The notes under the pieces are model-generated. The model did not search any database and was not told the origin of the DNA. It saw only the letters and a list, made by a program, of their open reading frames with translations. DNA of 64,000 nt from Bacillus dicomae (GTDB lineage: Bacteria > Bacillota > Bacilli > Bacillales > Bacillaceae_G), in assembly GCF_006494425.1 (NCBI RefSeq), contig NZ_VHIV01000002.1, positions 1,116,001 through 1,180,000 of the forward strand, in the 5' to 3' direction. Below, piece after piece: positions 51,784 through 62,237 of this stretch (the stretch's first letter is position 1; each line of letters opens with the position of its first letter). The position numbers were made by a program, and so were the translations under genes.

Positions 51784-52554
51784 CTATTTATTCATTTTAC
51801 TTAAAGATTTATCCATTTGGCGTTCGTTCGCCTGTGTAGCACTACTGGATGCATTTTCTACACCGCGGTAGTTGTATTTAGAGTTTTGCCAAAAGTCGAA
51901 AGCAAAATCTTTTAATGGCTTTTCTGATGCGTTTCCATCAACAACTTGTGATTTGAAAATATTCGTTAACATGTACTCATGATTAGAGATATCTTTAATA
52001 TAATTTTTATCCTTATATTCTTTAATGATGTCATTACCAAACTGTTTAACTTCATCGCTAGATGGTTTGTAATCGTGAGCATATTTACTTACTTCATCAA
52101 ACTTTTCAGTTGTAGATTTATCACTGGATGCTACTTCTTTAATTTTATTTCCCCAGTCAACTGTTTTAACATTTTCTTTTGCGGCAGCGAGTTCTTGTTC
52201 AAGCTGTTCTTTATTTTTCAACAATCCAAAGTCTAAAATAGTATCTACTTTGCTGTCATTAAACAGTATGTAAACATATCCATCTTTCTCAGCGCCATCC
52301 AATGCAGGATATTTATATTCAACAAGTGATTGATTGTATTGATTAACGCTTTCTTCCCCTTTTCCACCTACAATTTTCTCAACTTCTTTCATACTCATTC
52401 CTTTTTTAATCTGTTTAAATTCTTCTTTAGAAATTTTTCCATCAGCAGTACTATCAGCATTACTACCAGCAGTATTATCAGCATTACTACATGCTGAAAT
52501 TAATATCACCGTAAGGGATATCAACATTAAAAAAAATAGTGATTTCTTTACCAA
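51784..52554 (-). CDS. Lipoprotein of unknown function
   Basis: 256 aa from TTG 52554, 8 nt after AGGAGG. Lipobox LISAC at about 18-22, then a low-complexity NADNTAGSNADSTAD linker, a BamE/SmpA-like or DUF3862-type domain (about 40-110: FKQIKKGMSMKEVEKIVGG, YVYILFNDSKV), and a helical C-terminal half. Anchored outside the membrane. First gene of a two-gene cargo operon with the cationic peptide. Confidence 0.8.
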   Translation of the reverse strand: MVKKSLFFLMLISLTVILISACSNADNTAGSNADSTADGKISKEEFKQIKKGMSMKEVEKIVGGKGEESVNQYNQSLVEYKYPALDGAEKDGYVYILFNDSKVDTILDFGLLKNKEQLEQELAAAKENVKTVDWGNKIKEVASSDKSTTEKFDEVSKYAHDYKPSSDEVKQFGNDIIKEYKDKNYIKDISNHEYMLTNIFKSQVVDGNASEKPLKDFAFDFWQNSKYNYRGVENASSSATQANERQMDKSLSKMNK

Positions 52555-52650
52555 TATTTCTTCCTCCTAATATATATTCTAGAATTTAGTATAGCAGATA
52601 AATAAATGTATTTTAAGGAAGAGATTGGGATAAAGGTTATGTTTATAATT

Positions 52651-52749
52651 TTATACGTGTAAGTTCCTCATAAATTCCTTATCAAAATAGAACTTGTCCA
52701 TTAAGTTATTTACAATCCCATTGAAATAAGGGGATTTACCATTATTCAT
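52651..52749 (-). CDS. Possible 32-residue ORF
   Basis: ATG 52749, 5 nt after GAGGGG; product MNNGKSPYFNGIVNNLMDKF... An RBS and tidy stop support it; nothing else does. It may be the start of a truncated gene at the prophage end. Confidence 0.3.
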   Translation of the reverse strand: MNNGKSPYFNGIVNNLMDKFYFDKEFMRNLHV

Positions 52750-52909
52750 TTTTGCCCCTCTTTTTCTTAGTAACGCCCCACCTTTGCCCCGCTTTATATA
52801 AAAAGATAGAAAACATTTGAAAAAGGTCATGAGTAAAAATGCTGATATAACAAGGTATTTACAATGGTAAAAAATCAAAAAAAACGGGTGTATCTATTTT
52901 TAGGACATG

Positions 52910-52942
52910 CTTCATCCAGCCGAGATAGAGTGCTGGATGAAG
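52910..52942. terminator. Hairpin near the right end of the prophage
   Basis: CTTCATCCAGC / CGAGATAGAGT / GCTGGATGAAG, perfect 11-bp stem, no clear T-run on the plus strand; on the minus strand it is followed by CATGTCC. May stop transcription leaving or entering the prophage. Confidence 0.55.
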
Positions 52943-52994
52943 GTGAATGAAGAGAGTAGTGTGCATGTAAAGGTGAATTTTAGATTGAATAAAA

Positions 52995-53039
52995 ACAGCC
53001 ACATTACCAACCGTGAAACAGCCACAAAACAGCCACGAA
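52995..53039. repeat. Integrase arm-type binding sites, right
   Basis: ACAGCCAC at 52995-53002, 53018-53025 and 53029-53036. The last two, 11 bp apart, are part of the 24-bp block identical to 10171-10194. Confidence 0.78.
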
Positions 53040-53137
53040 TTAATAACAAATAGTGATATTGTAAAAAAAACTTATCAGATGAACGCGTATTTTATGTGAT
53101 GTGTGAAATGAAATGAAACCATATAATAGGAAGGTAT

Positions 53138-53198
53138 ATTTTCCGTACGCAAGTTCACCAATGGGAACGCGATCAGTATATGTCTCTATACTAAGAGA
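53138..53198 (+). repeat. attR: duplicated 3' end of glnA
   Basis: Copy of 10033-10093 with one synonymous difference; it encodes the last about 19 glnA codons and stop but has no start, so it is a glnA fragment. It is followed by the original glnA terminator. Confidence 0.93.
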
Positions 53199-53201
53199 GA
53201 G

Positions 53202-53240
53202 AAAAGCCTTGATACTACGGTATCAAGGCTTTTTTTATTT
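53202..53240 (+). terminator. Original glnA terminator, displaced by the prophage
   Basis: AAAAGCCTTGATAC / TACG / GTATCAAGGCTTTT then TTT, immediately after the glnA fragment. No gene is seen between here and 53518 apart from the padR promoter. Confidence 0.85.
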
Positions 53241-53431
53241 GTGAATAATATAGAGGTTTGCGGAATGAATTGGATGGGTGCCGGCAAAACGCTCGAACAA
53301 AATCATGAGGGTTACTTAAAATGCGTGCTAGCTATGAATGAAAATGTGGAGATTGAAATATGTGTTGTGCTCATTGTTTCGTGGCGCGGATGTATGTAAT
53401 GAGAAAATTGAGTGTTAAAAAATACAGTACC

Positions 53432-53460
53432 TTGCAATAAACAATACCAAGTGGTATATT
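53432..53460 (+). promoter_or_regulatory. padR operon promoter with palindromic operator
   Basis: TTGCAA (53432-53437), 17-bp spacer, TATATT (53455-53460). ATACCA-AG-TGGTAT (53444-53457) is a perfect 14-bp palindrome between them and overlapping the -10, a natural PadR autoregulatory site. A partly similar TTGGTACCGTGTATTGG follows at 53470. Confidence 0.75.
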
Positions 53461-53518
53461 ATGGATATAATTGGTACCGTGTATTGGACAGTACTGAAAT
53501 GAGAAAGGGGGATTGTCC

Positions 53519-53842
53519 TTGAACGTTCAGTTTAAAAAGGGTGTGTTAGAACTGTGTGTTTTGGCACTTGTGAAACGTAAGGATTGTTACGGTTATGAAC
53601 TTGTTCAGCAAATCTCAAATAAATTTTTAATATCGGAAGGGTCAGTGTATCCTTTATTACGTCGTTTAACGAAAGAAGGATATTTTCAAACGTATTTAAA
53701 AGAATCTACAGAGGGTCCGCCTCGTAAATATTATCAACTAACTGAGCAAGGGGAAACGCAACTGAATGTGTTAGTAACAGAGTGGCGTGATTTTGCAAAA
53801 GGCGTACAAGAAATTATTGAAGGGGTGGAATGGGATGAGTAA
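53519..53842 (+). CDS. PadR-family transcriptional repressor
   Basis: 107 aa from TTG 53519 ([12 protein letters not shown]), 7 nt after GGGGG; the TTG at 53513 is too close. Winged helix (about 5-75: [43 protein letters not shown]) and a C-terminal dimer helix. Heads a three-gene membrane-stress-type operon with DUF1700 and DUF4097 proteins and probably represses it. Confidence 0.93.
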   Translation: MNVQFKKGVLELCVLALVKRKDCYGYELVQQISNKFLISEGSVYPLLRRLTKEGYFQTYLKESTEGPPRKYYQLTEQGETQLNVLVTEWRDFAKGVQEIIEGVEWDE

Positions 53843-54377
53843 AGAGCGGTTTCTTAAAGAGTTATCAAGTCATCTTAGAAAGTTACCAGACGAAGAGAGG
53901 AAAGATATTTTATTTGATTATGAAGAGCATTTTCAGTTTGGGATAGAAGAGGGGAAAACAGAATCGGAAATAATAAAGGGGCTTGGCTCTCCGAAAGCAA
54001 TTGCAAAAGAATTACTCGCTTTATATCGTTTCGATGAAATGAAAAAAGACCCGTCAACTTCAAATGTGACAAGAGCTGTCATGGCAGCGATTGGACTTAG
54101 TTTGTTTAATTTTATTATTGTGTTAGGCCCTTTAGTTGCAATTATCGCTTTTATATTTTCTTTTTGGGTCGGTGGGATTGCTAGTGTAGTGACACCATTT
54201 TTTGTTATTGGAAAAGTTTTTGTGGGTACTTTTATATGGTTGGATTTATTCGTTAGTATAACGTTTGTTGGGGTAGGTTTGTTGTTATGTATTATCGCTT
54301 ATTATAGTACGAAGTGGTTTAAAAGGTTATGTGTACGTTATGTAATATGGAACTTCAAAATGATAAAAGGGGAGTAG
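53835..54377 (+). CDS. DUF1700 (HAAS-type) membrane protein
   Basis: 180 aa from ATG 53835, overlapping the padR stop, with AGGGGTGG upstream. N-terminal helical domain (1-60: [38 protein letters not shown]) and three membrane helices (80-165). The partner type of PadR in many Firmicutes. Confidence 0.88.
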   Translation: MSKERFLKELSSHLRKLPDEERKDILFDYEEHFQFGIEEGKTESEIIKGLGSPKAIAKELLALYRFDEMKKDPSTSNVTRAVMAAIGLSLFNFIIVLGPLVAIIAFIFSFWVGGIASVVTPFFVIGKVFVGTFIWLDLFVSITFVGVGLLLCIIAYYSTKWFKRLCVRYVIWNFKMIKGE

Positions 54378-54380
54378 ATG

Positions 54381-55184
54381 ATGAAAAAAATATTGTTAGT
54401 AGCAATCGCTTGTATCATTATTGGAGTAATAGGAATTTCACAAACATATGAAAAAGCGTTGCAAACTGCAGAAGAAGGAAACAAAGAAAATGTAATTAAA
54501 AACGAAACACTAAAAAATATAGAAGTTAAGTTAGATGCTGGGGATATTGTTGTCCAAAAATCTCCTGATTCTTCTTTTTATGTAAAGCAATCAGGAGATG
54601 TAAGTAAACAAGAAATTCGTATTGCTGAAGATGGTGACACATTAAAAATTATTGGGGAGAGAGAAAAAGGTGCTTCATTTGATTTTTCCTTTTACGATTT
54701 TAGGTTTCAAACGTCTACAGTGACTCTTCTTGTGCCTGAACGCTCTTACCAAGATGTAAAGGTAAATTCATCTGCCGGACAAATCGAAATGAGTGATGTG
54801 AAAAGTGATCGTGTAATTGTTGGAACACTCGCTGGAGAAATCGATTTGAAACATGTCACAGCTAAGAGTGTGGAGGCAGCTTCAAAAGCTGGTGAGGTAA
54901 ACTTTAAAAAGGTAATGGGGAAAGTAACAGCGAAAACAGCTAGTGGGGAAGTGCATATTATGGATCATGATCCTAAGTATGATGTAGAGGCAAGTTCAAC
55001 TGCTGGCGATGTAGATATTACTTTATCAGAAAAGCCACAAGATGCAGTTATAACTGGGCAAAGCGCTGCTGGTGACGTGATGATTTTTAATGAAGAGAAT
55101 AAAAATATAACTATAGGAAATGGTAGTAAAAAGATTAGCGGTAAAACAGCTGCTGGTGATGTGACAATTGAAACGCGTTCATAA
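54381..55184 (+). CDS. DUF4097-family beta-helix protein
   Basis: 267 aa from ATG 54381, 6 nt after GGGGAG; ATG 54378 is equally in frame. One N-terminal signal anchor (about 4-20), then a repetitive beta-helix with SSAGQIEM, LAGEIDL, KAGEVNF, ASGEVHI, TAGDVDI and AAGDVMI turns. Exported or membrane-anchored; function unknown. Last gene of the padR operon. Confidence 0.88.
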   Translation: MKKILLVAIACIIIGVIGISQTYEKALQTAEEGNKENVIKNETLKNIEVKLDAGDIVVQKSPDSSFYVKQSGDVSKQEIRIAEDGDTLKIIGEREKGASFDFSFYDFRFQTSTVTLLVPERSYQDVKVNSSAGQIEMSDVKSDRVIVGTLAGEIDLKHVTAKSVEAASKAGEVNFKKVMGKVTAKTASGEVHIMDHDPKYDVEASSTAGDVDITLSEKPQDAVITGQSAAGDVMIFNEENKNITIGNGSKKISGKTAAGDVTIETRS

Positions 55185-55206
55185 GAAATAAAATCTATCA
55201 AAATAT

Positions 55207-55257
55207 AAAAAAGAAGATAATTACCGTATATAAATAAGGTAATTATCTTCTTTTTTT
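55207..55257. terminator. Bidirectional terminator between DUF4097 gene and lexA
   Basis: AAAAAAGAAGATAATTACC ... GGTAATTATCTTCTTTTTTT, perfect 19-bp stem. Confidence 0.9.
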
Positions 55258-55261
55258 ATTC

Positions 55262-55882
55262 TTAATGTAAATCACGATAAACGCCAATTACTTTTCCGAT
55301 AACTGACACTTGTTTTAAAATGATAGGTTCTAATGAAGAGTTTTCCGGTTGTAAACGGAAATGGTCTTTTTCTTTATAGAAACGTTTAACAGTTGCTTCG
55401 TTATCTTCTGTTAAAGCGACTACAATTTCACCGTTATATGCAGACTGTTGTTGGCGAACAACAACCAAATCACCATCAAAGATACCAGCTTCAATCATAC
55501 TATCTCCAGAAATACGTAACATAAACACTTGATCTGCTCCAGCAACAATGCTAGCTGGAAGTGGGAAGTGATCTTCTACACTTTCTACTGCTGTAATCGG
55601 TAATCCAGCAGTAACTTTTCCGACAATCGGAACTTGAATAACAGATTGTGTTTCTGTATCCATTCGGTCATCACCTAAAATTTCAATTGCACGTGGTTTT
55701 GTTGGATCGCGTCGGATGTATCCTTTTTCTTCTAATCTTGATAAATGTCCGTGCACTGTAGAACTAGAAGCGAGGCCGACTGCTTGACCGATTTCACGTA
55801 CGGAAGGCGGATATCCTTTTTCTTGTACTTTTAGCTTAATAAAGTCGAGAATGTCTTGCTGGCGTTTCGTTAACTTTTCCAT
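55262..55882 (-). CDS. lexA: SOS repressor LexA
   Basis: 206 aa from ATG 55882 ([12 protein letters not shown]), 8 nt after GAGGTG; longer frames upstream lack a site. Winged HTH (1-70: [23 protein letters not shown]), Ala-Gly cleavage site in [10 protein letters not shown] near 90, catalytic Ser in [11 protein letters not shown] near 127 and Lys in [14 protein letters not shown] near 165. RecA-stimulated autocleavage derepresses the SOS regulon. Monocistronic and convergent with the padR operon. Confidence 0.97.
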   Translation of the reverse strand: MEKLTKRQQDILDFIKLKVQEKGYPPSVREIGQAVGLASSSTVHGHLSRLEEKGYIRRDPTKPRAIEILGDDRMDTETQSVIQVPIVGKVTAGLPITAVESVEDHFPLPASIVAGADQVFMLRISGDSMIEAGIFDGDLVVVRQQQSAYNGEIVVALTEDNEATVKRFYKEKDHFRLQPENSSLEPIILKQVSVIGKVIGVYRDLH

Positions 55883-55930
55883 GTTTTCTAACACCTCGTT
55901 TTCTTTCATTTTTCTTATTAATAAGTATAA

Positions 55931-56680
<750 letters not shown>

Positions 56681-56707
56681 CTATTGTATGATAATAATCA
56701 GTTTTGA

Positions 56708-56963
<256 letters not shown>

Positions 56964-56965
<2 letters not shown>

Positions 56966-56992
56966 AAGATGGGCGAAGCCCATCTTTTTTAT
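56964..56992 (+). terminator. ynzC terminator
   Basis: AAAAGATGGGC / GAA / GCCCATCTTTT then TTATTT. Confidence 0.87.
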
Positions 56993-57004
56993 TTATTACA
57001 TTCG

Positions 57005-58588
57005 TTATTTAATAACTTTCCAGTTATTATTTACTGTTGCCTCTATTTTTTTATTCTTCAATATATAATTTGCGATAAGTTCCGACATATCTGTTGGTAT
57101 GTCTTTTATTACGGGCTTATTTTGAAACATAAAGAAGTTTCCTCCGCCGCTTGCGCGATAATTATTCATGACGACGTCGTATTCTTCATCCATATTAAGA
57201 GGTGCGCCTTTATGCTGTAAAGATTCTACTCTTTCGCCAATTGGCTTGGAAATGTTTAATATGTACGAAATTCCTTCCCACATATCGTAATTATAGTGTT
57301 GCGGCTTTGGTTCTATGAAGGTAAGGTTTACGATGATAGATCCATCTGCATGTAATGTGAAATAAGAAGCAGAAAGTTCGAGAGCCTCTTTTATATCCGC
57401 TCCAGTTATTTTAATTACTTTTAATGTATTTGGATAAATATAATTAGAAACGATGTCACGCATTGTTACATGTTCCGGGAAACCTGGAGATGTATTATGG
57501 AACAAACTTGTACAAGAAATGGAAACATTAGCTATATCCATCTGTATTTTATTTATGAATTCAATAAAAGGGTGGTCTTGCAAACGAGTTTGCATAGCAT
57601 TTGAAATTTGCATGTCTCCATAGATTAGTCCAATAGGTTGATCGAGCCAATTTTGTGTCTTCTCTTCATAATTAGTAACCAAGGAAAGAATATCTTGGTC
57701 CGGGACAATTCCTTGCACTGACAATAATTGTGAATAACTTTCTTTTTTTACCCATTTTTGTTCTTTTTTTTCGAATGTTACTGTTACTTTTCCGACGTAG
57801 TGTCCATTGCATCCTGTCTGTAAAATTGTTACACCATTTATTACGGTGTGAGCGATTTCCCGGTGTTGGTGGCCTGTTAGCAAAATATCTATACCTTCAA
57901 TTTCATGGCACATTGCATACCCTTGGTTTTCTCCTGTTAATACTTCAGTCGGTACCCCGGTTTGTAAATCCCGTTCAAATCCCCCATGATACGCTAAGAC
58001 TAGTAAATCTGGTTTCTCGTGTTCGCGAATGTAAGAAACCCACTTTTTGGTTGTTTCTAATGCATCTTCAAATTGTAAATCTTTAATGTGATGGGGTTGT
58101 TCCCAATTAGGGATGTAATGCGTTGTCACCCCTAAAATAGCAATTTTTATATTTGATTCAATATGTTTTATTATATATGGTTTCCCAAAATAAGGTTCTT
58201 TACTGTTTTTATCTAAAATATTTGCTGATAGATACGGGAAGTTTGCAGTAGAAATAGCATTATTTAATACATCCATTCCATAATTAAATTCATGATTTCC
58301 AATAACTGCAGCATCATATTTTAAATAGTTGGCTAATAGGGACATTGGATTTTTCTTCTCTTTTTCATATGTAGCGTAATGATAAGTAAAGGGTGTTCCT
58401 TGAATGAAGTCACCGTCGTCAATTAAAAGAACGTTTCTATTTTGGGAACGTTCTTGTTTTATAAGAGTAGAAATTTTAGCTAAACCAATTTCAGCTTGAG
58501 AGTTATCTTGGTAGTGAATTGGATAAACAGTACCATGTATATCACTTGTTAATAAGATGTTTAAAGTTACAATTTGATTTTGATTCAA
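57005..58588 (-). CDS. 5'-nucleotidase/2',3'-cyclic phosphodiesterase-type metallophosphatase
   Basis: 527 aa from TTG 58588 (MNQNQIVTLN), 7 nt after AAGGTG; ATG 58592-58594 abuts the site. Metallophosphatase domain (8-300): SDIHGTVYP, DDGDFIQGT, GNHEFNYG, and HQHRE, all metal ligands; 5'-nucleotidase C domain (310-500) with NNYRASGGGNFF. No signal peptide, so it is cytoplasmic, like YunD. Convergent with ynzC. Confidence 0.9.
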   Translation of the reverse strand: MNQNQIVTLNILLTSDIHGTVYPIHYQDNSQAEIGLAKISTLIKQERSQNRNVLLIDDGDFIQGTPFTYHYATYEKEKKNPMSLLANYLKYDAAVIGNHEFNYGMDVLNNAISTANFPYLSANILDKNSKEPYFGKPYIIKHIESNIKIAILGVTTHYIPNWEQPHHIKDLQFEDALETTKKWVSYIREHEKPDLLVLAYHGGFERDLQTGVPTEVLTGENQGYAMCHEIEGIDILLTGHQHREIAHTVINGVTILQTGCNGHYVGKVTVTFEKKEQKWVKKESYSQLLSVQGIVPDQDILSLVTNYEEKTQNWLDQPIGLIYGDMQISNAMQTRLQDHPFIEFINKIQMDIANVSISCTSLFHNTSPGFPEHVTMRDIVSNYIYPNTLKVIKITGADIKEALELSASYFTLHADGSIIVNLTFIEPKPQHYNYDMWEGISYILNISKPIGERVESLQHKGAPLNMDEEYDVVMNNYRASGGGNFFMFQNKPVIKDIPTDMSELIANYILKNKKIEATVNNNWKVIK

Positions 58589-58771
58589 TATCATTCACCT
58601 TTTCTATTGTTATCTACTAATTAAGCATATCAAATATATGAAGAGAATTTTAATGAGAATGTATAGAATGTGTAAAGATTCTGTAAATAAACAATTATTC
58701 GTGAAAATGTGTGATATATTTCTTCATGTTTACGGAAGGTAATTTATAACAACACAAATGGAGGCATTAAT

Positions 58772-59710
58772 ATGTTAAGAAAAGTTTTTGCAATGGGTAC
58801 GACAGTTGTACTAGCGGCGGGATTATTAAGTGGCTGTGGAACGAAGGAATCAAGTGCAAGTAAAAATGAAGATACGAAAAAAGGGTATGTACCGAAGACT
58901 TTAAATGTTCAATTTGTTCCTTCTCAAAATGCAGATACGTTAGAGGCGAAGGCAAAACCATTAGAAAAGCTATTAAGTGATAAATTAAATATTCCGGTAA
59001 AAGTTAGTATTTCAACGAATTACAATACAATTGTAGAAGCGATGGCATCTAAGCAAGTAGACGTAGGATTTTTACCCCCAACAGCGTATGTGCTAGCACA
59101 TGAGAAAAAGGCTGCAAACGTAATTTTACAAGCACAACGTTTTGGAGTAGATGATGAAACGGGAGCTCCTACAAAGGATTTGGTAGACTTTTATAAATCT
59201 GAGTTTGTTGTTAAGAAAGATTCAAATATTAATAGTGTAAAAGATTTAAAAGGTAAAAAAATTGGTTATCAAGATGTAACGTCATCAGCGGGATATGTAT
59301 GGCCTGCGGCTGTACTGTTAAAAGAAGGCGTTGATCCGTTAAAAGATGTGAAACCTGTTACATTAAAAGGTCACGATCAGTCGCTTATTGCTCTTTTGAA
59401 TGGTGATGTAGATGCAGCTGTTGTATTCCAAGATGCTCGTAATATTGTAAAAAAAGATTATCCGAATATATTCGATCAAACGAAAATAGTGAAATTTACG
59501 GAGAAAATTCCAAACGATACGATTTCGGTACGCTCTGATTTAGATGAAGAGTGGAGCAAGAAATTACAGGATGCTTTTATTGAAATAGGAAAGAATGAGG
59601 AAGGTCACAAAATCATTAAAGAAGTATATTCACATGAAGGATATGTTAAATCTGATGATAGTAAATTTGATATCGTTCGTGACTACGGTAAGAAAGTAAA
59701 AACGCAATAA
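58772..59710 (+). CDS. phnD: Phosphonate ABC transporter substrate-binding lipoprotein
   Basis: 312 aa, ATG 58772 after GGAGGCATTA. Lipobox LLSGC near 17-21; PhnD/PtxB fold (40-300: VQFVPSQNADTLEAKAKPLE, TNYNTIVEAMASKQVDVGFL, SSAGYVWPAA). Captures phosphonate or a related anion outside the membrane for PhnCEE. Phosphite or other phosphorus anions remain possible. Confidence 0.92.
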   Translation: MLRKVFAMGTTVVLAAGLLSGCGTKESSASKNEDTKKGYVPKTLNVQFVPSQNADTLEAKAKPLEKLLSDKLNIPVKVSISTNYNTIVEAMASKQVDVGFLPPTAYVLAHEKKAANVILQAQRFGVDDETGAPTKDLVDFYKSEFVVKKDSNINSVKDLKGKKIGYQDVTSSAGYVWPAAVLLKEGVDPLKDVKPVTLKGHDQSLIALLNGDVDAAVVFQDARNIVKKDYPNIFDQTKIVKFTEKIPNDTISVRSDLDEEWSKKLQDAFIEIGKNEEGHKIIKEVYSHEGYVKSDDSKFDIVRDYGKKVKTQ

Positions 59711-59793
59711 TACATATGGAAATGGTAGCTAACTGGAAGGGTATGCTTTCAGTTAGTTTGCCGTTTTGAATTCATAGAAGGTAGGTAAGATGT

Positions 59794-60567
59794 GTGATAG
59801 AGTTTCGAAATGTTTCCAAAGTGTATCCGAATGGTACAAAAGGATTGAATAATATTAATTTAAAAATTCAAAAAGGTGAGTTTATTGTAATGGTAGGGCT
59901 GTCTGGGGCTGGAAAGTCTACACTTCTAAGATCGGTAAATCGCCTTCATGAGATTACAGAAGGTGAAATCATGATTGATGGTGAGTCTATTACTGCTGCG
60001 AAAGGAAAAGGATTACGCCGCATGCGCCGAGATATTGGTATGATCTTTCAAAGTTTTAACCTTGTAAAGCGATCAACGGTATTGAAAAATGTATTAGCTG
60101 GGCGTGTTGGGTATCATTCGACATTGCGTACAACGTTAGGTCTATTTCCAAAGGAGGATTTGGAGCTTGCCTTTCAATCGTTAAAAAGGGTAAATATTTT
60201 AGAAAAAGCATATGCGCGAGCTGATGAGTTATCAGGAGGACAACAGCAACGTGTATCGATTGCTAGAGCATTGGCGCAAGAAGCGAAAATCATATTGGCA
60301 GATGAACCTGTTGCATCGTTAGATCCGCTAACAACAAAGCAAGTATTAGATGATTTGAAAAAAATTAATGAAGATTTTGGAATTACAACAATTGTAAACT
60401 TACATTCTATTGATTTAGCTAGGCAATATGCGACACGTATTATTGGGTTACATGCAGGCGGAATTGTTTTTGATGGTTTAGTAGAAGAGGCAACGGATGA
60501 GAAATTTGCTGAAATTTATGGTGATGTAGCGCAGAAAAGTGAATTATTAGAGGTGGCAGCTAAATGA
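59794..60567 (+). CDS. phnC: Phosphonate ABC transporter ATP-binding protein
   Basis: 257 aa from GTG 59794, AGGTAGGTAAG upstream. Walker [10 protein letters not shown] near 34-42, Q-loop FQSFN, signature LSGGQQQR near 146 and Walker B ILADEP. Overlaps the first permease gene by 4 nt. Confidence 0.94.
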   Translation: MIEFRNVSKVYPNGTKGLNNINLKIQKGEFIVMVGLSGAGKSTLLRSVNRLHEITEGEIMIDGESITAAKGKGLRRMRRDIGMIFQSFNLVKRSTVLKNVLAGRVGYHSTLRTTLGLFPKEDLELAFQSLKRVNILEKAYARADELSGGQQQRVSIARALAQEAKIILADEPVASLDPLTTKQVLDDLKKINEDFGITTIVNLHSIDLARQYATRIIGLHAGGIVFDGLVEEATDEKFAEIYGDVAQKSELLEVAAK

Positions 60568-61358
60568 ATGACGTGACGATATATTCGAAATCGATACCGA
60601 AGCCGCCGAGTAAGTTGAAACATATGTTAACGGTTATCCTAATTATTTTACTGTTGTGGGGAAGTAGTGTACAGGTCGACGCATCATTCTCAAAACTAGT
60701 AGTTGGTTTTCCTAATATGATGGATTTGTTAAAAGAGATGGTGCCGCCAGATTGGAGTTATTTTCAAGTTATTACAACAGCGATGTTAGACACAATACGT
60801 ATGGCGATTATTGGGACGACTTTAGGTGCGATTTTATCCATTCCACTGGCACTGTTTGCGGCAAGTAATGTATTTACTCGTACATTCTTATACATCCCAG
60901 CTCGAATGATATTAAATTTTATCCGAACGATACCAGATTTATTATTAGCAGCAATTTTCGTAGCGATTTTTGGAATCGGGCCACTTCCAGGTATTCTGGC
61001 TCTTACTTTTTTTTCAATTGGGCTCGTGGCGAAATTGTTGTATGAGTCAATTGAATCAATTGATCCAGGTCCATTAGAGGCGATGACAGCAGTAGGAGCA
61101 AATAAAGTGCAATGGATTGTTTATGGGGTAATTCCGCAAGTGAAAGCGCATTTTGTCTCCTATGTTCTTTATACATTTGAGGTAAACGTACGTGCAGCAG
61201 CGGTTTTAGGTTTAGTAGGAGCGGGTGGTATTGGATTATATTATGATCGTACACTTGGATTTTTACAATATCAACAAACGGCATCTATTATTATATATAC
61301 CCTTATTGTTGTATTGTTAATTGATTATGTAAGTACATTGTTGCGGGAGAAATTATAA
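60564..61358 (+). CDS. phnE: Phosphonate ABC transporter permease 1
   Basis: 264 aa, six membrane helices, and the EAA coupling loop ([20 protein letters not shown], about 172-191). Stop overlaps the next start by 1 nt. Confidence 0.93.
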   Translation: MNDVTIYSKSIPKPPSKLKHMLTVILIILLLWGSSVQVDASFSKLVVGFPNMMDLLKEMVPPDWSYFQVITTAMLDTIRMAIIGTTLGAILSIPLALFAASNVFTRTFLYIPARMILNFIRTIPDLLLAAIFVAIFGIGPLPGILALTFFSIGLVAKLLYESIESIDPGPLEAMTAVGANKVQWIVYGVIPQVKAHFVSYVLYTFEVNVRAAAVLGLVGAGGIGLYYDRTLGFLQYQQTASIIIYTLIVVLLIDYVSTLLREKL

Positions 61359-62161
61359 TGAGTAAAACGACGGTAATCGTACCAAAACCGAAAAAACCGA
61401 GTGTATATCGATGGTTAACTTTTATAGCACTTACATTTGTTTATGTATGGGCTTTTTCAGGAGTGCCACTAGAAGGAATAAAGGATACGGCAGGAGAAAT
61501 CACAAAAGCAATTATGACAGGTGTAGTGAATCCAGATTGGTCGTATGTATCTTTGCCAGATGGTGAAGATTTACTACATGGTTTAATTGATACATTGGCA
61601 ATTGCGATATTAGGTACATTTATTTCTGCCTTTTTATCTGTTCCATTTGCTTTTTGGGCGGCAACGAATATGAGCAGTGGAAAATTAACTTCAGGAACTG
61701 GGAAATTTATACTTAGTTTTGTCCGTACATTTCCTGAATTAGTTATGGCTCTTTTATTTATAAAAGCTGTTGGACCAGGTTCTTTTGCCGGAGTTCTAGC
61801 TTTAGGGTTACACTCTATCGGGATGTTAGGGAAGCTATATTCAGAAGGGATTGAAAATATAGATAAGGGACCGACTGAAGCGCTAATTGCTACAGGAGCA
61901 AACCGTTTTCAAATTCTTTGGTATGCGGTATTACCACAAGTGTTACCGGATTTTCTATCGTATACGTTATACAGGTTTGAAATTAATGTGCGATCCGCTG
62001 CAATATTAGGCGTTATTGGAGCTGGTGGTATTGGTACACCACTAATTTTTGCACTGAGTTCACGGAATTGGTCTCGTGTAGGGATTATTTTATTGGGCAT
62101 CATTTTAATGGTAATTATCATTGATTTTATTTCAAGTTCGATAAGGAAGAAAATTGTATAA
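61358..62161 (+). CDS. phnE: Phosphonate ABC transporter permease 2
   Basis: 267 aa, homologous to the preceding permease, with EALIATGANRFQILWYAVLP as EAA loop. The two probably form a heterodimer with PhnC2 and PhnD. Confidence 0.93.
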   Translation: MSKTTVIVPKPKKPSVYRWLTFIALTFVYVWAFSGVPLEGIKDTAGEITKAIMTGVVNPDWSYVSLPDGEDLLHGLIDTLAIAILGTFISAFLSVPFAFWAATNMSSGKLTSGTGKFILSFVRTFPELVMALLFIKAVGPGSFAGVLALGLHSIGMLGKLYSEGIENIDKGPTEALIATGANRFQILWYAVLPQVLPDFLSYTLYRFEINVRSAAILGVIGAGGIGTPLIFALSSRNWSRVGIILLGIILMVIIIDFISSSIRKKIV

Positions 62162-62172
62162 TTTATTTTCGG

Positions 62173-62197
62173 AGCACCTATAAAAGGTGCTTTTTTA
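62173..62197 (+). terminator. phn operon terminator
   Basis: AGCACCT / ATAAA / AGGTGCT then TTTTT. Confidence 0.85.
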
Positions 62198-62237
62198 TAT
62201 AATAAGAATAATGAACGTGGGCAATAGGAGGGGTATT

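Larger units (their letters stand above)
10033..53198. mobile_element. Prophage, siphovirus type with HK97-type head, integrated in the glnA 3' end
   Basis: Bounded by the direct repeats 10033-10093 and 53138-53198. It holds an integrase next to attL, a lysogeny region, replication genes, ArpU-type late regulator, terminases, portal, protease, capsid, connectors, tail genes, holin and amidase in the standard order, plus cargo near both ends. About 43 kb. All structural genes I can identify are open once intron splicing and one -1 frameshift are allowed for, so it may be inducible. Host synteny resumes on the far side with the original glnA terminator. Confidence 0.95.

Noticed and set aside
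52651-52878. 75-codon minus-strand ORF
   Set aside because: The upstream third has no RBS; only the shorter start at 52749 is plausible.
53138-53198. Second functional glnA copy
   Set aside because: It is only the 3' end left by site-specific integration.
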